This document shows positions 63,134-64,000 of a stretch of DNA of 64,000 nt, in pieces. The position numbers were made by a program, and so were the translations under genes. Source of the stretch: Pseudarthrobacter sulfonivorans (GTDB taxonomy: Bacteria > Actinomycetota > Actinomycetes > Actinomycetales > Micrococcaceae); assembly GCF_024391045.1 (NCBI RefSeq), contig NZ_JANFCZ010000004.1, positions 1 through 64,000 of the forward strand, read 5' to 3'. Position 1 is the stretch's first letter. Each line of letters opens with the position of its first letter. The notes beneath the pieces were generated by a model that had not been told where the DNA came from, searched no databases, and saw nothing but the letters and a program-made list of their open reading frames with translations.

Positions 63134-64000
63134 CTAGAGACCCAGTTCGGCCTCGAAGGCGCCTTCTTCAAGGCGTGCCTTCAGGGTCTGGAGGAAGCGG
63201 CCTGCGTCAGCGCCGTCCACCAGTCGGTGATCGTAGGTCAGCGACAGGTACATCATGGAGCGGATGGCGATGGAGTCATCGCCATTTTCGTCAGACACCA
63301 CAACGGCACGCTTGACGATCGTGCCGGTCCCGAGGATTGCGACGTTCGGCTGGTTGATGACCGGGGTGTCGAAGAGCGCGCCGACACTGCCGATGTTGGT
63401 GATGGAGAAGGTGCCGCCGGACAGTTCGTCAGGACCGATTTTGCCCTGGCGTGTGCGGGAAGCGACGTCGGCGATCTTCCCGGCAATGCCGCCCAGGTTG
63501 AGGTCGCCGGCGTTGGAGATAACGGGAACCAGGAGACCCTTTTCGGTGTCCACCGCAATCGCCAGGTGTTCGGCGTTGTGGTAGGTGATCTGCTGGGTTT
63601 CCTCGTTGTACTCTGCGTTCAGCTTCGGGTGCTGCTTCAGGGCCTCCGCTACAGCCTTGGCGATGAACGGCAGGTAGGTCAGCTTGACGCCGTTGGTGGC
63701 GAGGAAGTTGTCCTTGCCTGCGGTGCGGAGCTTGACGATGCGGGTCATGTCGACTTCGTGCACCTGGGTCAGCTGGGCGGAAGTGTCCAGCGACTCACGC
63801 ATGCGGCGGGCGATGACCTGGCGGATGCGGGGGGCCTTCTCCGTGGTTCCGCGGAGGCTGGAAGCAACCACAGGAGCGGCGGACGGCTTGGCAGCGGCTG
63901 CGGCAGGAGCTGCTGCCGGGGCGGCCTTGGCTTCTGCTGCGGCGAGTACGTCCTGCTTACGGATGCGGCCACCGACGCCGGTGCCCGACAGTGCAGACAC
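63134..64000 (-). CDS. sucB: Dihydrolipoamide acyltransferase E2 (2-oxoglutarate dehydrogenase type), C-terminal part
   Basis: The frame is open at the window edge, so the lipoyl domains are missing and only the last 289 codons are seen. The peripheral subunit-binding domain end ([13 protein letters not shown]) is followed by an Ala-rich linker and the catalytic domain: [25 protein letters not shown] (in parts), [46 protein letters not shown] (in parts) and the active site [14 protein letters not shown]. It transfers succinyl (or another acyl) to CoA. Confidence 0.92.
   Translation of the reverse strand: MSALSGTGVGGRIRKQDVLAAAEAKAAPAAAPAAAAAKPSAAPVVASSLRGTTEKAPRIRQVIARRMRESLDTSAQLTQVHEVDMTRIVKLRTAGKDNFLATNGVKLTYLPFIAKAVAEALKQHPKLNAEYNEETQQITYHNAEHLAIAVDTEKGLLVPVISNAGDLNLGGIAGKIADVASRTRQGKIGPDELSGGTFSITNIGSVGALFDTPVINQPNVAILGTGTIVKRAVVVSDENGDDSIAIRSMMYLSLTYDHRLVDGADAGRFLQTLKARLEEGAFEAELGL

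Noticed and set aside
1..64000. tRNA, rRNA, CRISPR array or intact insertion sequence
   Set aside because: Scanned by eye for T-loop patterns, regular direct repeats and transposase motifs; none found.

Overview
The window is high-GC actinobacterial DNA. Gene content and protein sequences point to the Micrococcaceae, most like Arthrobacter/Pseudarthrobacter. Signs are the dcw order mraZ-rsmH-ftsL-ftsI-murE-murF-mraY-murD-ftsW-murG-murC-ftsQ-ftsZ-pgeF-yggS-sepF-yggT-divIVA, a polyphosphate glucokinase, paired glutamine synthetases around glnE, many GTG/TTG starts, and a MurE lacking the DAP-specific DNPR arginine, which fits Lys-type peptidoglycan. The genus is an inference from reading; no search was run.

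Layout. 1-5.1 kb: a partial secreted LysM protein (-), an Rv2175c-like DNA-binding protein (+), a lipoprotein/polyprenyl synthase pair (-), dinB (+), a DUF3040 membrane protein (+), then a hairpin and an inverted repeat. 5.25-24.9 kb: the division and cell wall cluster, all +, starting from a promoter overlapped by three GTGGR repeats spaced 10 bp (candidate MraZ operator) and ending with a divIVA terminator. 25-30.1 kb: lspA, rluD-type pseudouridine synthase and dnaE. 30.1-37.0 kb: housekeeping genes (flavin reductase, membrane protein, hisD, nrdR, ppgK, map, YceI, panB). 37.2-44.6 kb: nitrogen block with glnA2, glnE, an amino-acid ABC transporter whose first gene fuses binding protein and permease, and a GNAT enzyme.

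44.8-50.1 kb is a decayed accessory island: a 5'-truncated polysaccharide deacetylase, a RES-domain gene broken by three frameshifts and a stop, a 45-aa lipoprotein overlapping a 134-aa membrane protein, a two-TM coiled-coil protein, an HNH endonuclease divergent from a 58-aa Cys-rich protein, further small proteins, and a frameshifted tyrosine integrase. It looks like a mobile element remnant placed between the glnE/ABC block and glnA1.

50.2-64 kb returns to core genes: glnA1, RDD protein, DUF3817, DUF4191, lipA-lipB, a protein kinase with altered HRD and DFG motifs, a TIGR01777 epimerase, a tricorn-like protease, OsmC protein, a small membrane protein and the 3' part of sucB.

A recurring feature is that at least eleven genes have a TAnnnT -10 hexamer ending 6 or 7 nt before the start codon with no room for a ribosome-binding site, so their mRNAs are probably leaderless. 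Convergent and operon ends carry strong hairpins. No tRNA, rRNA or CRISPR array was seen.
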